Made by a program: the position numbers and the translations under genes. From the NCBI RefSeq assembly GCF_029223485.1, contig NZ_JARHTP010000009.1:1-64000 (forward strand): a DNA stretch of 64,000 nucleotides. The letters run 5' to 3'. The notes under the pieces are model-generated. The model did no database searches, was not told the DNA's origin, and saw only the letters and a program-made list of their open reading frames with translations. Below are positions 46,326 through 55,773 of this stretch, piece by piece. The stretch is from Streptomyces coacervatus (GTDB lineage Bacteria; Actinomycetota; Actinomycetes; Streptomycetales; Streptomycetaceae). Within the stretch, counting starts at the first letter, position 1, and each line of letters opens with the position of its first letter.

Positions 46326-47726
46326 CTACCGCACGGGAGCGGCCCGGTCGGCCAGCGCGCACGAGTCGACCACATCGCCGCCCGCGGGCCGCGTGATGGT
46401 GTGGTCCGCGGGCGGCTGCGTGCCCCTTTGCACCCAGGAGACCAGCGTGTCGAAGGCCGAGCGGTAGCAGGGCAGGATCGGCCGCAACCGGTCCGGATAG
46501 GTGTCGTACAGCCCGTCCACGTGTGTGCCGCCCTGGACCGTGTAGTAGCGGTGCAGCGCGCCGCGTCCGCTCGCGTCGACCATCCGCGCGTACACATCCG
46601 AGTCGACGGCCTTGGGCAGCAGGGCGTCCAGGTCGCCGTGCAGGGTGATCAGCGGCTTTCCGATGCGCCCGGTGAGCGACACACGGGCCACGGCGCGATG
46701 GACGGCGGCGGGGCGAGACGCGTAGTCGTACGTGGCGTCGGCGGCGCAGGGCGCCAGGATCTTGTCCGGGGTGGTCCCGGCGGACGGGCCGGGGCAGCCG
46801 GGGGCGTAGGCCGGGTCGAACTCGGCGCGGTAGATCTTCTGCGTGACGCCCCAGTACGCCTTCTCGTGGTACGGCCACAGAAACTCGGAGCCACGCGCGA
46901 AGCCCACCGCGTACAGGTCCTCGTCCCGCGCCGAGCCCAGCATCCGCGCCACTGCGGTGGGCAGGGAGGAGAGCAGGTTGGGTCCGTCCGCGGTCCACAG
47001 CGCGCCTTCCCAGTCCACGCCACCGTCGTACAGCCGCGGGTGGTTCTCCAGCTGCCAGCGGGTGAGATAGCCGCCGTTGGAGATCCCGGTCATGTAGGTG
47101 CGGCGCGGGGCGTGCCCGTACCGCTGGGCCACCGCGCGCTTGGCCGCCAGGGTGAGCTGGGTGGTCCGCGCGTTCCACTCGGCGACCGCGTCACCGGGCC
47201 GGGATCCGTCGCGGTAGAAGTCGGCACCGCTGTTGCCCTTGTCGGTCGCCGCGTACGCGTACCCCTGTGCGAGCACCTGGTCGGAGATCGCTGTGTCCGT
47301 CGCGTACTGCCTGCGCGTGCCGGGTGCGCCGGTGACCACCAGGCCGCCGTTCCAGTGGTCGGGCAAGCGGATCACGAACTGGGCGTCGTGCCGCCAGCCG
47401 TGGGTGGTGTTGAAGTGCGAGGAGTCCGGGAAATAGCCGTCGATCTGCACCCCCGGAACCCCGGACGGATTCTGGGTGGCCTTGGCCGTCAGGCCCGCCT
47501 GGTCGGCCATGTCGGTGTACGGCGTGCCGGCGAGTCCGGATGTGGTCAGGTCGGGCAGACAGGCGCTCTGCTGGAAAGCGGCGCCCGGCACATGCACCTG
47601 CTCCCGGCGGGCGCAGTGATCCCCGCCGACTGCCGCGGTTGGCGTCGCTCGGGCGGGAGCCGGCCCGGCAAGCGCCGCTGTCACCAACGCGGCGGCAACG
47701 ATCGGAACACCGCGGAACGGACGCAT
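46326..47726 (-). CDS. Secreted alpha/beta hydrolase (tannase / PHB-oligomer hydrolase-like)
   Basis: A 466-residue exported protein with a signal peptide (VPIVAAALVTAALAGPAPARA). The nucleophile elbow is GISNGG, and ITLHGDLDALLP and QGGTHVDGLY carry the probable Asp and His. The arrangement, with a large lid region containing several Cys, resembles extracellular D-3-hydroxybutyrate oligomer hydrolases and tannase-like esterases. It likely splits an ester polymer or oligomer outside the cell. It is convergent with the small membrane protein, 4 bases apart. Confidence 0.8.
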   Translation of the reverse strand: MRPFRGVPIVAAALVTAALAGPAPARATPTAAVGGDHCARREQVHVPGAAFQQSACLPDLTTSGLAGTPYTDMADQAGLTAKATQNPSGVPGVQIDGYFPDSSHFNTTHGWRHDAQFVIRLPDHWNGGLVVTGAPGTRRQYATDTAISDQVLAQGYAYAATDKGNSGADFYRDGSRPGDAVAEWNARTTQLTLAAKRAVAQRYGHAPRRTYMTGISNGGYLTRWQLENHPRLYDGGVDWEGALWTADGPNLLSSLPTAVARMLGSARDEDLYAVGFARGSEFLWPYHEKAYWGVTQKIYRAEFDPAYAPGCPGPSAGTTPDKILAPCAADATYDYASRPAAVHRAVARVSLTGRIGKPLITLHGDLDALLPKAVDSDVYARMVDASGRGALHRYYTVQGGTHVDGLYDTYPDRLRPILPCYRSAFDTLVSWVQRGTQPPADHTITRPAGGDVVDSCALADRAAPVR

Positions 47727-48182
47727 GATGGACCTCCAGGGCGGGACGGGAGGGACGGCCGCCCGCAAAGAGCGGGCGCCGACGGCTGCCCCATCGTGCG
47801 GTCCGGTCTCCGCGGCATCCATGGGCCGGCACCACATGGAACGCGCCCACCGCATGGCGGTCCAGAACAGGGGCCTCGGGTGATGCCGTGTGCGGAAGAA
47901 GGAATTCAGGGAGGGGAGGCCCGGTGCAAAGCTTCACCGTGGGGTCGTGAGTGCCGGTGTGTGCCGGGGAATGCTGGTGAGCGGCCCCGGGCGTCGCAGA
48001 CCCTGCCCCCCTACTGCCTCATGCTCGGCCGACGGCCGGGCGCGTCCGCCTGAGGGGCCGGCCCCTGCCCTTCCCAGTTCGCACCCTTGCATGCGCCCCG
48101 TCGCCCCGGTGTGCAGGGCACTGCGAGTACAGGGCCCCGAGCCCCGCCGCGGCATCGCGCGCGGGGCTCGGTCCGCGTGGAC
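47727..48182. other. Intergenic, 3' hairpin only
   Basis: About 450 bases upstream of the secreted hydrolase and downstream of the hypothetical gene at 48183. Apart from the hairpin at 48137-48171 no gene or repeat is recognised; short frames have shadow-like composition. Confidence 0.4.
48137..48171 (-). terminator. Perfect 11-bp hairpin
   Basis: CCGAGCCCCGC and GCGGGGCTCGG flank a 13-base loop, 11 bases after the stop of the minus-strand hypothetical gene. Strong rho-independent-like stem without a U-run. Confidence 0.75.
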
Positions 48183-49079
48183 TCAAATAGGGCGGACTGC
48201 CATCTTTTCGAGCGCGTCCAACAGGCTCGGCAGCTCCGGTCCGCGGCCGACCGGCAGCACCTCGCCGGGCTCCGCGTCGAGCAGCACGAACGCGATGTCG
48301 TCGGTCCGGGCGACGAGCGACCAGCCCGGACCGTCGGCACGCAGGGTCCGCGCGTCACCCGGGGCGAAGGACGACCGGACGCGGCCGAGGGGCGGCGGTG
48401 TGTCCACGTACGCGCGCGCCTCGGCAAGCACCCGCCGGACCCCGCCGTGCCTCGGCTGCCCGTCTCCTTGCTCGCCCTGCTGGCCCTGCTCTGCCGTCTC
48501 GGCCTGAGCGTCCTCCGCGACCTCCGCGGCCTCCTCCGCGTCGTCGGCGGCCGCTGTGGCCCCGTTCGGGTTCGGGAAGTCGGCATCGTCGATCTGCTCC
48601 CGCCACACCGCCCACTGGAGCGCGATCTCGTCGGCACCCAGCCGCCGCTGGGCCGGCCCCCACCTGCTCGTGTCCGGCGGCGTCAGCGGCGGACCGTCCG
48701 CGACCTCGGGGCCGGGATCGTGCGGCGCGGGTACGCCGGGCGCTGCCACGGCGACCGCGAGGGGCCAGCCCGGCAGTGCGGCGACGACCGATCGCTCGTC
48801 CGGCGACAGGTCGTACTCCATTCCGCAGTCCCAGGACGCGATCGCGACGGCGACCAGGGAGACGTCGTCGACCACGACCGTCCAGCGGGCGCCGTCCCCG
48901 TCCTGGCCGAGTACCAGGCCGTATCCGTCGGCGAGCGGCGCGAGGCCGAGTGCCGCGCAGGCCTCCGGATAGTCGTCGCCCAGCACGCTCGGGAACTTCG
49001 CCGGCGTCAGAAGTACCGCCGTGAGCACATAAAGCGCATCGTCCGCGGCGGCGACGGCGTCCTCGTCCGTCCCGGCCAT
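48183..49079 (-). CDS. Hypothetical acidic protein
   Basis: A 298-residue protein I do not recognise. The first 110 residues look globular (DDALYVLTAVLLTPAKFPSV, WTVVVDDVSLVAVAIASWDCG), the centre (about 165-215) is a low-complexity acidic Ala/Glu/Gln stretch (EEAAEVAEDAQAETAEQGQQ), and the C-terminal part is again globular (WSLVARTDDIAFVLLDAEPG). Overall it is strongly acidic. No signal peptide or membrane segment. It is followed by a good terminator, which supports a real gene. Transcription-unit partners are not evident. Confidence 0.7.
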   Translation of the reverse strand: MAGTDEDAVAAADDALYVLTAVLLTPAKFPSVLGDDYPEACAALGLAPLADGYGLVLGQDGDGARWTVVVDDVSLVAVAIASWDCGMEYDLSPDERSVVAALPGWPLAVAVAAPGVPAPHDPGPEVADGPPLTPPDTSRWGPAQRRLGADEIALQWAVWREQIDDADFPNPNGATAAADDAEEAAEVAEDAQAETAEQGQQGEQGDGQPRHGGVRRVLAEARAYVDTPPPLGRVRSSFAPGDARTLRADGPGWSLVARTDDIAFVLLDAEPGEVLPVGRGPELPSLLDALEKMAVRPI

Positions 49080-49215
49080 CCCAGCCTCCCCATGGATTCA
49101 TCCGATCGCGCGCACCCTAGTGCGAGCGGAAGCAGCTTGTCACGACTCACAAGCACACCCGGAGCTGCAGTTTTCCGGCTGGACGGGGCGAATCGACCGC
49201 CTGCGGCCCGGCGCG

Positions 49216-49524
49216 TCAGGCCGCCGGAAGCCCCAGGAGTGCGCGGGCCACCGTCCCCGGCGACTCGTCGCGCTCCCGCGCGAGCGCGATGACCGCCCGG
49301 CACGCCAGCTCGTTGACCCCGAAGGACAGCGCCTCCGGCGACACCCAGCCGGCCGCCTCCTCGAGCCGGTCCTGGTCGTCCTCCGCGCAGGCCGAGACGT
49401 ACGTGGCGGCGGCTTCGAAAAGATTGTGTGTACGTTCGTTCCGGTCGCTGTTGATGTCCGCGTTGATGTCCGCGCGAACGGCGTTGAAGAATCTTGCACA
49501 GGACTTACGCACCCTGCCCAACAT
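49216..49524 (-). CDS. Hypothetical small protein
   Basis: A 102-residue protein, mostly helical by composition. It starts MLGRVRKSCARFFNAVRADI and has the unusual ADINADINSD repeat, then FEAAATYVSACAEDDQDRLE and a C-terminal LARERDESPGTVARALLGL. GGGGGAAGG lies about 7 nt before the ATG at 49524; a GTG at 49533 is possible. I do not recognise a family. It is divergent from the flavoprotein gene. Confidence 0.6.
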   Translation of the reverse strand: MLGRVRKSCARFFNAVRADINADINSDRNERTHNLFEAAATYVSACAEDDQDRLEEAAGWVSPEALSFGVNELACRAVIALARERDESPGTVARALLGLPAA

Positions 49525-49759
49525 GCTGACCACCTTCCCCCTGCATGGTTGCTCAGGCCGATCCTTTCATCTCCTGCTGTTCAACGTAGAGTTGGAGTTC
49601 CGGCGGCAGAAGGGGGACGCAACGGTGAACCGCGCGGCCTACGAGTTTCCCCTGGACTGCACCCGCTCCCTGCCGTGATCGTGTCCGGAATACGGCGACT
49701 CGTTCTGCGGGGCGGGATACTTGTGTCTTCTCGCGACGTGGCGACCAGGGGAGCAATCG

Positions 49760-51181
49760 GTGAACTCTGCCGTAGGAACGGGCAGTTGGGGCGAGGGCGG
49801 CGGTAGGGGCGGGCGGCATGCGGTCGTCGTGGGCGGGAGCCTCGCGGGGCTTCTCGCGGCGCACGCTCTGGCCGGATACGCCGACCGCGTGACCGTTGTC
49901 GAGCGTGACCGGTTCCCCGACGGCACCGGGCCGCGGCCCGGCGTTCCGCAGGGCCGGCATCCCCATGTCCTGCTGCAGGGCGGGCAGGTGGCTCTGGAGT
50001 CGCTGCTGCCGGGCTTCCTGGCGGAGCTGCGGGCGGCCGGGGCGCCGCGGGTGGGCATGCCGTCGGACATGGTGCTGTGGCAGAACGGCCGCTGGTTCCG
50101 CCGGTGGCCCGCGACGACGCACATCTACACCGGCTCCCGCGCGCAGCTGGAGGAGCTGGTGCGACGGCGGGTTCTCGCCAATCCCGTGATCAGTGTGGTG
50201 GAGGGGACCGATGCCGTGGGGCTTGTCGGTGATGCCTCGCGGGTGCGGGGCGTGCTGCTGCGCGACCGCTCCGACGGCGCACGCGCGGAGCACCGGGCCC
50301 TGGAGGCCGATCTGGTCGTCGACGCCTCCGGCAGCGGAACCAAGGCACCGCAGTGGCTTGCGGCGATCGGTGCCGAGACTCCGCAGGAGGAGACCATCGA
50401 CACCGGGCTCGCCTATGCCTCCCGCGTCTACCGTGGGAGGAAGGGCGTCCTCGACGGCGAGACCCTCGGCTACTACGTCTACCCCAACCCCGACCAGGTC
50501 CATGCCGGCGGTGCGCTGTCGCTGGAGGACGGCAGCCACCTGGTCATCGTCTCGGGGCTGCGCGGCGACGAACCGCCCACGGGGGACGACGAGTTCGAGA
50601 CGTACACCAAGCGGCTGGGGCATCCGCTCCTGGACCGGTGGCTGGACGACGCCGAACCGCTCTCGCCCGCGTTCGGCTACCGGCGGACCGCGAACATCCG
50701 CCGCCGCTACGACCTGTCCGGCGGCCGCCCGGCCGGATTCCTCGCCACCGGCGACGCGCTGTGCACCTTCAACCCGATCTACGGGCAGGGCATGGCCGTC
50801 GCCGCGATGAGCGCGGTAGCCCTGCGCGACGCGCTCGCCGACGGGCGCCGGACGCCCACCACGCGGCGCGTACAGCAGGCGCTCCTCGCGGCCTCCCGGC
50901 AGGCATGGGACATCTCCGCCGGGGCGGACCGCACCATGCCGGGCGCGGTGGGCACCGCGGTCGCCGGCGGGTCTGCGGACCGCGTCGCGGGGTGGTACCT
51001 GCGCCGGGTCACGGAGCGGTCCCCCGGTGACCCTGTCGTGGGGCGTGCCTTCCGTTCCGTGCTGACCCTCTCGGCGCCTGTCACCGCCCTGTTCGCTCCA
51101 CCCGTGGCCCGAGCCGTCCTCTTCAGCCCGCCCGGCCCGACGCCCACCGAGCCGCCGGCGACACCGGAGGAACCGGTGTAG
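49760..51181 (+). CDS. FAD-dependent monooxygenase/epoxidase-like protein
   Basis: A 473-residue flavoprotein of the group that includes LasC-type epoxidases and geranylgeranyl-reductase-like proteins. The dinucleotide fold starts VVVGGSLAGLLAAHAL (G-x-G-x-x-G variant GGSLAG), the FAD ribose Glu ends VTVVERDRF, and the second FAD motif is LATGDALCTFNPIYGQGM. The middle part covers the substrate. Homologues act in polyether and terpenoid tailoring, but no such cluster is around it, so the role here is open. A GTG start at 49760 follows GGGGAG by about 7 nt. Confidence 0.85.
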   Translation: MNSAVGTGSWGEGGGRGGRHAVVVGGSLAGLLAAHALAGYADRVTVVERDRFPDGTGPRPGVPQGRHPHVLLQGGQVALESLLPGFLAELRAAGAPRVGMPSDMVLWQNGRWFRRWPATTHIYTGSRAQLEELVRRRVLANPVISVVEGTDAVGLVGDASRVRGVLLRDRSDGARAEHRALEADLVVDASGSGTKAPQWLAAIGAETPQEETIDTGLAYASRVYRGRKGVLDGETLGYYVYPNPDQVHAGGALSLEDGSHLVIVSGLRGDEPPTGDDEFETYTKRLGHPLLDRWLDDAEPLSPAFGYRRTANIRRRYDLSGGRPAGFLATGDALCTFNPIYGQGMAVAAMSAVALRDALADGRRTPTTRRVQQALLAASRQAWDISAGADRTMPGAVGTAVAGGSADRVAGWYLRRVTERSPGDPVVGRAFRSVLTLSAPVTALFAPPVARAVLFSPPGPTPTEPPATPEEPV

Positions 51182-51199
51182 GAGCGCCGGTTGGCGAAT

Positions 51200-51300
51200 G
51201 CGGCCGACGCCCACGCGGTCGCCGACGGCGTGCTGGGTGACCTCCGAGTCGACCTGCGTGACCGCGCCGACGATCTCGTGGCCGGGGACGAGGGGGTCAG
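51200..51300 (-). pseudogene. Fragment of a Zn-alcohol dehydrogenase
   Basis: The minus strand encodes DPLVPGHEIVGAVTQVDSEV then TQHAVGDRVGVG, the catalytic-domain signature of zinc alcohol dehydrogenases (PGHE-x-x-G, GDRVGVG). Both ends are missing; after GVG the reading becomes unrelated. It ends against the regulator gene at 51297. Confidence 0.65.
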
Positions 51301-52223
51301 AGCTTCGGGGGCGCCGGGCCGTCCTGATCCGGGCCTGCTCCTCGGGACCCGGCGGCACCCTCTTGGGCGGCCATGTCGAGCAGGACGAGGGCGTCGTGGT
51401 CCGGGGTGCCTTGTTCGGCGAAGTAGGCGAGGAGGCGGTGGCCGGGTGTTCCTTCCAGTTCCATGTTCTGGAAGCCGAGCGTGAGGACTCCGACCTCGGG
51501 GTGGTGGAAGGTCTTGCGGCCGTGCGCGCGGACCCTGACCTCGTACCGGTCCCACATGCGGGCGAACTCGGGGCTCTTGAGCAGGAGTTCACCGACCAGT
51601 CGGGTCAGGTCGGGGGCGTCGGGGTGGGTGCCGGCCAGGGCGCGCAGCTGTGCCACGCCACCGCGGATCTGGTTGTTCCAGTCCTCGGCGAACAGGTCTC
51701 GGGCGGCCGGGTGGAGGAAGACATAGCGGGTGATGTTGCGCTGGTCGGCGGGCCAGTCCTCGATGCCGGCCAGCAGGCGCAGCCCGCTCGGATTGCAGGC
51801 CAGGAGGTCGCCTGCTCGGCTGACGACGTAGGCGGGGCCCGGGCGCAGGTTCTCCAGCAGGAGCCGGACGCCCGGCCGTACCGCCCGGGAGGGAGCAGTC
51901 CCCGGCTCGGCAGTCCGGCGCGCGGCACGCTGAGCGAGGCTGCGCAGGTGTTCGTGTTCTTCCTGCTCCAGTTGCAGTGCCCGAGCCAGGGCGTCGACCA
52001 CGGCCGGGCTGGGCCGCGTCTCCCGGCCCTGCTCCAGGCGCGTGTAGTAGTCGATGCTGATGCCCGCGAGGGTGGCCAGTTCCTCGCGGCGCAGCCCCGG
52101 CGTGCGCCGCCGCCCGGGCTGCGCCGTGAGCCCGGCCTCGGCGGGATTGAGCCGAGCGCGGCGGGCGCGCAGGAAGCGCCCCAGCTCGGTGCCCCCGCTC
52201 GCGGTGGCGTGCTCACGTCTCAT
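51297..52223 (-). CDS. XRE/MmyB-type regulator 1
   Basis: A 308-residue regulator: a short N-terminal segment (ELGRFLRARRARLNP), an XRE helix-turn-helix (RRTPGLRREELATLAGISID then YYTRLEQGRE), and a C-terminal MmyB-like ligand domain (LLLENLRPGPAYVVSRAGDL, YVFLHPAARDLF, HGRKTFHHPEVG). The ligand domain has a PAS-like fold thought to bind fatty-acid-like molecules. It lies 21 bases downstream of an aldo-keto reductase gene on the same strand, so the two form an operon. First of four paralogues in 11 kb. Confidence 0.92.
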   Translation of the reverse strand: MRREHATASGGTELGRFLRARRARLNPAEAGLTAQPGRRRTPGLRREELATLAGISIDYYTRLEQGRETRPSPAVVDALARALQLEQEEHEHLRSLAQRAARRTAEPGTAPSRAVRPGVRLLLENLRPGPAYVVSRAGDLLACNPSGLRLLAGIEDWPADQRNITRYVFLHPAARDLFAEDWNNQIRGGVAQLRALAGTHPDAPDLTRLVGELLLKSPEFARMWDRYEVRVRAHGRKTFHHPEVGVLTLGFQNMELEGTPGHRLLAYFAEQGTPDHDALVLLDMAAQEGAAGSRGAGPDQDGPAPPKL

Positions 52224-52244
52224 GGCGTCCGGTGTGCTCCGGCC

Positions 52245-53147
52245 TCAGTCCTCGGGGATGACGACCTTGAACCGCTCGGGGCTGGTGACGTTCGGGTCCG
52301 GGCCGCCGCGGACACCGGTGTCCAGTGCGTCCAGGGCGGCGAGCTCGGCGGAGCTCAGCTGGAAGCCGAACACGTCGAAGTTCTCGGCGATCCGGGCCGG
52401 GTTGGTGGACTTGGGGATCGCGTTGCGGCCCTGCTGGATGTGCCAGCGCAGCAGCACCTGCGCGGGCGTCCTGCCGTGGGCCTGCGCGATCGCCCGGACG
52501 GTCGGGTCCTGGAGTGTGCTGCGTCCGGCGCCGTCCTTGTCCCAGTAGAAGGTGATCCCGCCGATCGGGGACCACGCCTGGGTGAGGACGCCGTGCTCGG
52601 CGTTCGCCTTCTGCACGTCGGGCTGGGTGAAGTACGGGTGCAGCTCGACCTGGTTCACGGCCGGGACGACGCTGGTGCGCTCCACCAGTTCCGCGAGGTG
52701 ATGCGGCATGAAGTTGCTGACGCCGATCGCGCGGACCCTGCCCTCCTCGTAGAGCTTCTCCAATGCGTTGTAAGCGGCCACCGTGGCGTCGAACCGCTCC
52801 GGCACCGGCTGGTGCAGGAGCAGAAGGTCGAGCTGGTCCACCCCGAGCTTGCGGGTGCTCTTCTCGAACGCGTGCAGTGTCTCGTCGTAGCCGTAGTCCG
52901 TGACCCAGACCTTGGTCTCGATGAACACCTCGGACCGGTCCACTCCGGAGCGCCGCAGACCCTCGCCGACCTGTCGCTCGTTGAAGTAGGCCGCCGCCGT
53001 GTCGATGTGCCGGTACCCGGTGCGCAGCGCCGTCTCCACCGCCGCAGCCGTTTCCTCCGCGGGGCTCTGGAAGACGCCGAAGCCGAGCACCGGGACGGTG
53101 ACGCCGTTGTTGAGGGTGAGTGTGCTGTTCTGCTGCGGATCAGTCAT
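52245..53147 (-). CDS. Aldo-keto reductase (AKR5-like)
   Basis: A 300-residue NADPH-dependent AKR. The catalytic Asp and Tyr are in YRHIDTAAAYFNE, Lys in IETKVWV, and His in DLLLLHQPV; coenzyme recognition is in IPKSTNPARIAENFDVFGF. This resembles 2,5-diketo-D-gluconate/methylglyoxal reductases. It reduces aldehydes or ketones of small molecules. The start at MTDPQQN is preceded by GGAAGG. Just upstream lies one copy of the GTGTGAC...GTCACAC module shared with other genes of the array. Confidence 0.93.
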   Translation of the reverse strand: MTDPQQNSTLTLNNGVTVPVLGFGVFQSPAEETAAAVETALRTGYRHIDTAAAYFNERQVGEGLRRSGVDRSEVFIETKVWVTDYGYDETLHAFEKSTRKLGVDQLDLLLLHQPVPERFDATVAAYNALEKLYEEGRVRAIGVSNFMPHHLAELVERTSVVPAVNQVELHPYFTQPDVQKANAEHGVLTQAWSPIGGITFYWDKDGAGRSTLQDPTVRAIAQAHGRTPAQVLLRWHIQQGRNAIPKSTNPARIAENFDVFGFQLSSAELAALDALDTGVRGGPDPNVTSPERFKVVIPED

Positions 53148-53152
53148 GCCTT

Positions 53153-53242
53153 CCAGTCTGTGAGCCGTGTGACCTGCATGCCAGCCGGAAGGGGGCCCTG
53201 TCACACCCCTGAACAGCGCTCCCCGGCACAGTGCGGCCTGCC
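53153..53242. promoter_or_regulatory. Shared control module, copy 1
   Basis: GTGTGAC (53167-53173) and GTCACAC (53200-53206) are perfect inverted 7-mers 33 bases apart. GGGGGCCCTGTCACACCCCT (from 53191) leads into the GC block to CTGCC at 53242. The block begins 44 bases from the AKR start codon. Two further copies are at 57614 and 62046. Confidence 0.65.
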
Positions 53243-53266
53243 GGTCGGAGCCCGGGGTGAGGAGGC

Positions 53267-54482
53267 TTGGGCGCGGAGAGAGCAACGGTTCGAAGGGCAT
53301 GCGTCTTGGTGAACATCGTCGGGCTGCCGGGGCATCGGGTGACGACCTTCGAGTTGTTCTTCGACTTGGTGTACGTCTTCGCGCTCACCCAGGTCACCGC
53401 CTTCATGGCCCATGCGCACAGCGGAATGGGCGTGCTGCAGGGGCTGTTGCTGCTGGCACTGCTGTGGTGGTCCTGGTCGGCCTACGCCTGGCTCGGCAAC
53501 CAGGCACGAGCCGATCTCGGGATCCTGCGCGCCGGCATGGGGCCGGCGATGGCCGGCATCTTCGTGGTGGCGCTCGCCGTCCCGGAGGCGTGGCACGACG
53601 CGCCGGGCGGCCTGGACGGTCCGCTCGTGCTGGCGGGGGCGTATCTGTTCGTGCGCTGCGTGCACTTGGTGGTCTACGGCCTGCTCGCCCGCGAGGACCG
53701 GGAACTGGTGCGCCAGGTCGTCGTCTCCTGGCCGCCGGTGCTCGCCGGTGCTCGCCGGGGCAGGCCTGCTGCTCGCGGGCGCGGCCGCCGGCGGGGGAGT
53801 GCAGACGGCACTGTTCGCGGCGGCGATCGCGGTGGACTGGGGAGTGGTGTACGCGACGTCCCGCAGGGGCAGTTGGCGTATTCACAGCGCCGAGTACTTC
53901 GCCGAGCGGTACGAGTTGTTCATCATCATCGCCATCGGCGAATCGCTCACCGCCCTGGGCGTGGGCGCCGCCAAGCTGCCAGTCAGTGTGTCACTGCTGG
54001 CGGTGGCCGCCCTGGGCGTGGGCGCGGCCATGGCGATGTGGTGGCTGTACTTCGACGTGGTGACCCTGGTGGCGCGGCGCAGACTGCACGAGGCGGCCGG
54101 TGAGGATCGGCTGGCGCTCGCAGCCGGTGCCTACGGCGTCGGTCACTTCCCCGTCGTCGCAGGCATCGTCCTGACCGCACTGGGCATCGAGGGGGTCGTC
54201 GGTCACGCCGACAGCGGCCATGGGCTGGGCTGGTTCTCCGCCGGCGCGCTGTGCGGAGGGGCGACCCTCTACCTCGCCGGGTTGCTGCTGTTCGGGCGGC
54301 TGGCGGTGAACGTGTGGGGGCCGTTCCGCCTGGCGGCCCTGGTCGTGGTGGCCGCTTGGACACCGGCGGCGGCTGCCCTGCCGCCGCTGGCCGCCCTGAC
54401 GGGTGTGGTCGTGATCCTTGCGGTGCTCGCGGCCGTCGAGACGTGGTGGTTCGCGGAGTTGCGCCACACGGTGCGCGCCTGA
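53267..54482 (+). pseudogene. ltrA: LtrA-family membrane protein, frameshifted
   Basis: A low-temperature-requirement A protein (about 400 residues, some ten to twelve helices). The first frame gives TTFELFFDLVYVFALTQVTA, the LtrA signature, to PPVLAG; the next frame gives AGLLLAGAAAGGGVQTALFA, AEYFAERYELFIIIAIGESL and on to the stop at 54482. The break is an exact 10-bp tandem duplication, GCCGGTGCTC twice (53734-53753). Removing one copy restores the whole frame. Symbol by family. Confidence 0.88.
53734..53753 (+). repeat. 10-bp tandem duplication inside ltrA
   Basis: GCCGGTGCTC occurs twice in direct succession, and GCCGG follows once more. Ten bases shift the frame by one, breaking the coding sequence at this point. 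Confidence 0.9.
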
Positions 54483-54495
54483 GGGTGGGAGTGAG

Positions 54496-54532
54496 CTGAC
54501 GGGGGGGCATCGGCCGACGCCCCCCCCGTCAG
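54496..54532. terminator. Bidirectional hairpin between convergent genes
   Basis: CTGACGGGGGGG and CCCCCCCGTCAG form a 12-bp stem with a 13-base loop. It lies between the stops of ltrA (54482) and the SMP-30-like gene (54540). Confidence 0.8.
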
Positions 54533-54539
54533 AACCGGA

Positions 54540-55552
54540 TCACGACCTCGCGTGCGGGTACAGAGCGGGAACGTTGATCTTCCCGCGCTGCAACTGCGCA
54601 TCGTGCGGAGCGTTCAGACCACCGTCGGTGACGTACAACCGGCCGTCACTGACAGCGGTGGCACTCGGAGAGGCCAGGCCGTCGGCACCGGTCAGCACCG
54701 TCTTCACCCTGCCGCCCGGATAGACCACGGACACCTTGTCAGGAGCGTTCTGCGCAGCGAAGACCACATCGGAGTGGTCGCCCAGGAAGCTGAAGTCGTC
54801 CACCCCGTCGATGTTCTTGGCGACGACGTGGATGCGGCCGGGCTTCCCGTCGTCGGCGACCGGTATGCGCAGCAGGCTGTCCTGGGCGAGGTTGGAGACC
54901 CAGACGGCTCCCTTGTGGAAGCGCAGGCCGTTGGCGCCGAAGGGCACCGCCTCGGACGAGACGGGGGCCAGGGCCGGATCGGTCAGCCATGCCTTCGCCG
55001 GACCGCCCGCGACGGGTACGGCCCACACGGTGCTCTTGAGGCTGTCGGCGACGTAGACGGTGCGGCCGTCGGCGTGGAGGGCCATGCCGTTGGGGAGCCC
55101 GTCGGTGGGCAGGGCCGCGAGACGCACGGGGCTCTTGCCCGGCGCGATCTTCCACACTCCGGCGCGTGCCGCGCTGGAGGACCAGACGTTGTAGTAGACC
55201 GTGCCGTCCTTGCCGCGGATGTTGCCGGTGATGCCGTCGCCTGGGGCGGAGGTGGCGAGGACGGTGCGGTGGCCGGAGGGCGAGATGCGCACCAGTGCAG
55301 GCGCCTTGCCGGCGGGGCGCCGATCATCGACAGCGTCACGGAGCGGTCCGGGTTGACGGTGATGTTCTCGGGGATCTCGCCGGCGGCGTAGTCGAACTCG
55401 GCCACGGTCCGCACGTCCGTGATGACGCGCTGTCGGTGGAGCGTCGGAGTGGCGGCTACGGCGGAGGGGGCGGACACGAGGACCACCGAGGCGGCGGTAG
55501 CGATCGCGGCCGTACGGATTGTTCTCTTCGGAGAGATCGAGCTGGCAGACAT
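54540..55552 (-). pseudogene. Secreted SMP-30/gluconolactonase-like protein, frameshifted
   Basis: The start MSASSISPKRTIRTAAIATA leads a signal peptide ending SAPSAVA, then the frame reads ITVNPDRSVTLSMIGAP. At 55314-55317 (GGGG on the plus strand) one base appears missing; the next frame continues AGKAPALVRISPSGHRTV and runs as a six-bladed propeller (NGMALHADGRTVYVADS, GLRFHKGAVWVSNLAQDSLL) to the stop. With five G/C in that run the protein would be about 337 residues and complete. Family members hydrolyse lactones or act as ligand-binding propellers. Confidence 0.85.
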
Positions 55553-55773
55553 GGAGGTTTCCTTGCGTTGCACACACCTGCCCAGCGTGAACACCGGGCA
55601 GGAGAAGGGAATTTGCATACGGGCGAACTCGGCGTTGTGAGCGCCCTGAAGGGCTCATCGCGTGGGGCCGAGCGCAGTAGTCAGTCTGGCAGCGGAAAAT
55701 CAGGGAGGCTATGCGGCAGGGGGGCCGTGTCACTGCCAGGAACCCTGTTCCCGGGCTCGACGCGCCCCCCTCA

